The position numbers and the translations under genes were made by a program. The notes under the pieces were generated by a model that was given only the letters and a program-made list of their open reading frames with translations, searched no databases and was not told the origin of the DNA. A stretch of DNA of 5,770 bases from an uncultured Veillonella sp. (lineage in GTDB: Bacteria; Bacillota; Negativicutes; Veillonellales; Veillonellaceae): positions 1 to 5,770 of the forward strand of contig URZS01000082.1 of the NCBI GenBank assembly GCA_900552445.1. The letters are read 5' to 3'. This document shows, piece after piece, positions 5,215 to 5,770 of the stretch (position 1 is its first letter; each line of letters begins with the position of its first letter).

Positions 5215-5770
5215 ATGAAGCGGCTTTTTCGTATTGCATGCGCAGTTTTTGCAGCAGCTGCCCTCTCGATGGGCGTTACCGCAGCAGCAGCAAATGATGT
5301 TGTGGATATGAGCAATTCCACCCACGGTTATGTTACCGTAAATTACTCCTCGAGTGCAAGGCTCAAGGTTGGTATTCAGTACAACGGCGGCAAGACCGTA
5401 TTCTATGATTGCCCGAGCGGCAAGGATGCTTCCTTCTCTCTCGATAAGGGCAACGGCAAGTACACCGTAACGCTGTACCGCAACGTTTCCGGTACGTCCT
5501 ATCAGCAGGTCGAGTCCAAGTCCATGAACGTAACCGTTAAGGACAGCTACGCTCCGTATCTGGTCTCCACTTCCGAGGTTCAGTTCTCCAAGGGTGATAC
5601 GGTATCCGCTAAGGCTGCTGAGCTCTGCAGGAACGCCAAGACCGACGAGGCTAAGGTTATCGCCATCTACAACTATATGGCAAGCCGTTATACTTATGAT
5701 AACAAGCTGGCGAATGAGATCACCAGCGGCAAGATCACCAAGTACATCCCGGATACCGCCGCTACCCTGA
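5215..5770 (+). CDS. Secreted transglutaminase-like domain protein, 3' truncated
   Basis: The frame is open from ATG 5215 to the window end, giving 185 residues without a stop. Residues 1-26 form a signal peptide: MKRLFR, then the hydrophobic run IACAVFAAAALSMGV, then an Ala-rich TAAAA cleavage region before Asn27. Residues about 33-108 are Ser/Thr/Gly/Tyr-rich with alternating beta-type pattern, a probable beta-sandwich module (VNYSSSARLKVGIQYNGGKT, later GKYTVTLYRNVSG). From about 143, DEAKVIAIYNYMASRYTYDNKLA followed by YIPD resembles the opening of bacterial transglutaminase-like (cysteine-protease-like) domains. In those domains a GxC catalytic motif usually follows shortly after the point where this sequence stops. 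The catalytic Cys-His-Asp triad is therefore not visible, and whether the enzyme is active is unknown. The gene is controlled by its own promoter and a c-di-GMP riboswitch, suggesting a surface or exported product linked to the sessile/motile switch. Its G+C and codon use differ strongly from the hyp genes. Confidence 0.85.
   Translation, partial: MKRLFRIACAVFAAAALSMGVTAAAANDVVDMSNSTHGYVTVNYSSSARLKVGIQYNGGKTVFYDCPSGKDASFSLDKGNGKYTVTLYRNVSGTSYQQVESKSMNVTVKDSYAPYLVSTSEVQFSKGDTVSAKAAELCRNAKTDEAKVIAIYNYMASRYTYDNKLANEITSGKITKYIPDTAATL

Noticed and set aside
1..5770. CRISPR array, tRNA, rRNA or insertion sequence
   Set aside because: No regularly spaced repeats, no tRNA-like cloverleaf, no rRNA signature and no transposase frame or terminal inverted repeats were seen.

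Overview
The window has three parts. Bases 1-34 match the Illumina TruSeq read-2 adapter and are library sequence, not genome. Bases 35-4977 are an AT-rich bacterial block (hand counts of 60-base lines in hypD and hypE give 16-26 G+C, roughly 27-43%). It carries the tail of an unidentified gene, then hypF, hypC, hypD and hypE, all on the plus strand. Bases 5041-5770 are clearly richer in G+C (32-34 per 60 in sampled coding lines, about 53-57%). They hold a strong sigma-70/sigma-A type promoter, a class I cyclic-di-GMP (GEMM-I) riboswitch, and the start of a secreted protein whose visible end looks like the beginning of a transglutaminase-like domain. That gene runs off the window.

The four hyp genes are a nearly complete cyanide-ligand branch of [NiFe]-hydrogenase maturation. 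HypF makes carbamoyl-adenylate from carbamoyl phosphate and transfers the carbamoyl group to the C-terminal Cys of HypE. HypE dehydrates it to a thiocyanate. HypC and HypD form the scaffold on which the Fe(CN)2CO unit is built before delivery to the hydrogenase large subunit. All key motifs are intact, so the genes look functional. The nickel-insertion genes hypA and hypB and the hydrogenase itself are not in the window. hypC-hypD-hypE are tightly packed: hypD starts at a TTG inside hypC, and hypE starts 1 base after the hypD stop. hypF is separated from hypC by 169 AT-rich bases that hold a perfect 9-bp inverted repeat.

Low G+C, strong AAGGAG-type ribosome binding sites and the gene style suggest a Firmicute. 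My impression is Negativicutes, possibly Veillonella-like, but this is inference and not shown by a search. The 3' block has a different base composition and codon preference (CTG, ACC, GGC, AAG rather than TTA, GGT, AAA). It looks more like a Clostridia-type gut bacterium. Since the contig also begins with untrimmed adapter, a chimeric assembly joined between about 4978 and 5041 must be considered beside horizontal transfer.

The most interesting biology is the riboswitch leader. The Shine-Dalgarno sequence of the secreted protein overlaps a possible closing-stem (P1) strand of the aptamer. A hairpin at the 5' end of the transcript shares bases with the other P1 strand. This is a plausible translational switch controlled by c-di-GMP.
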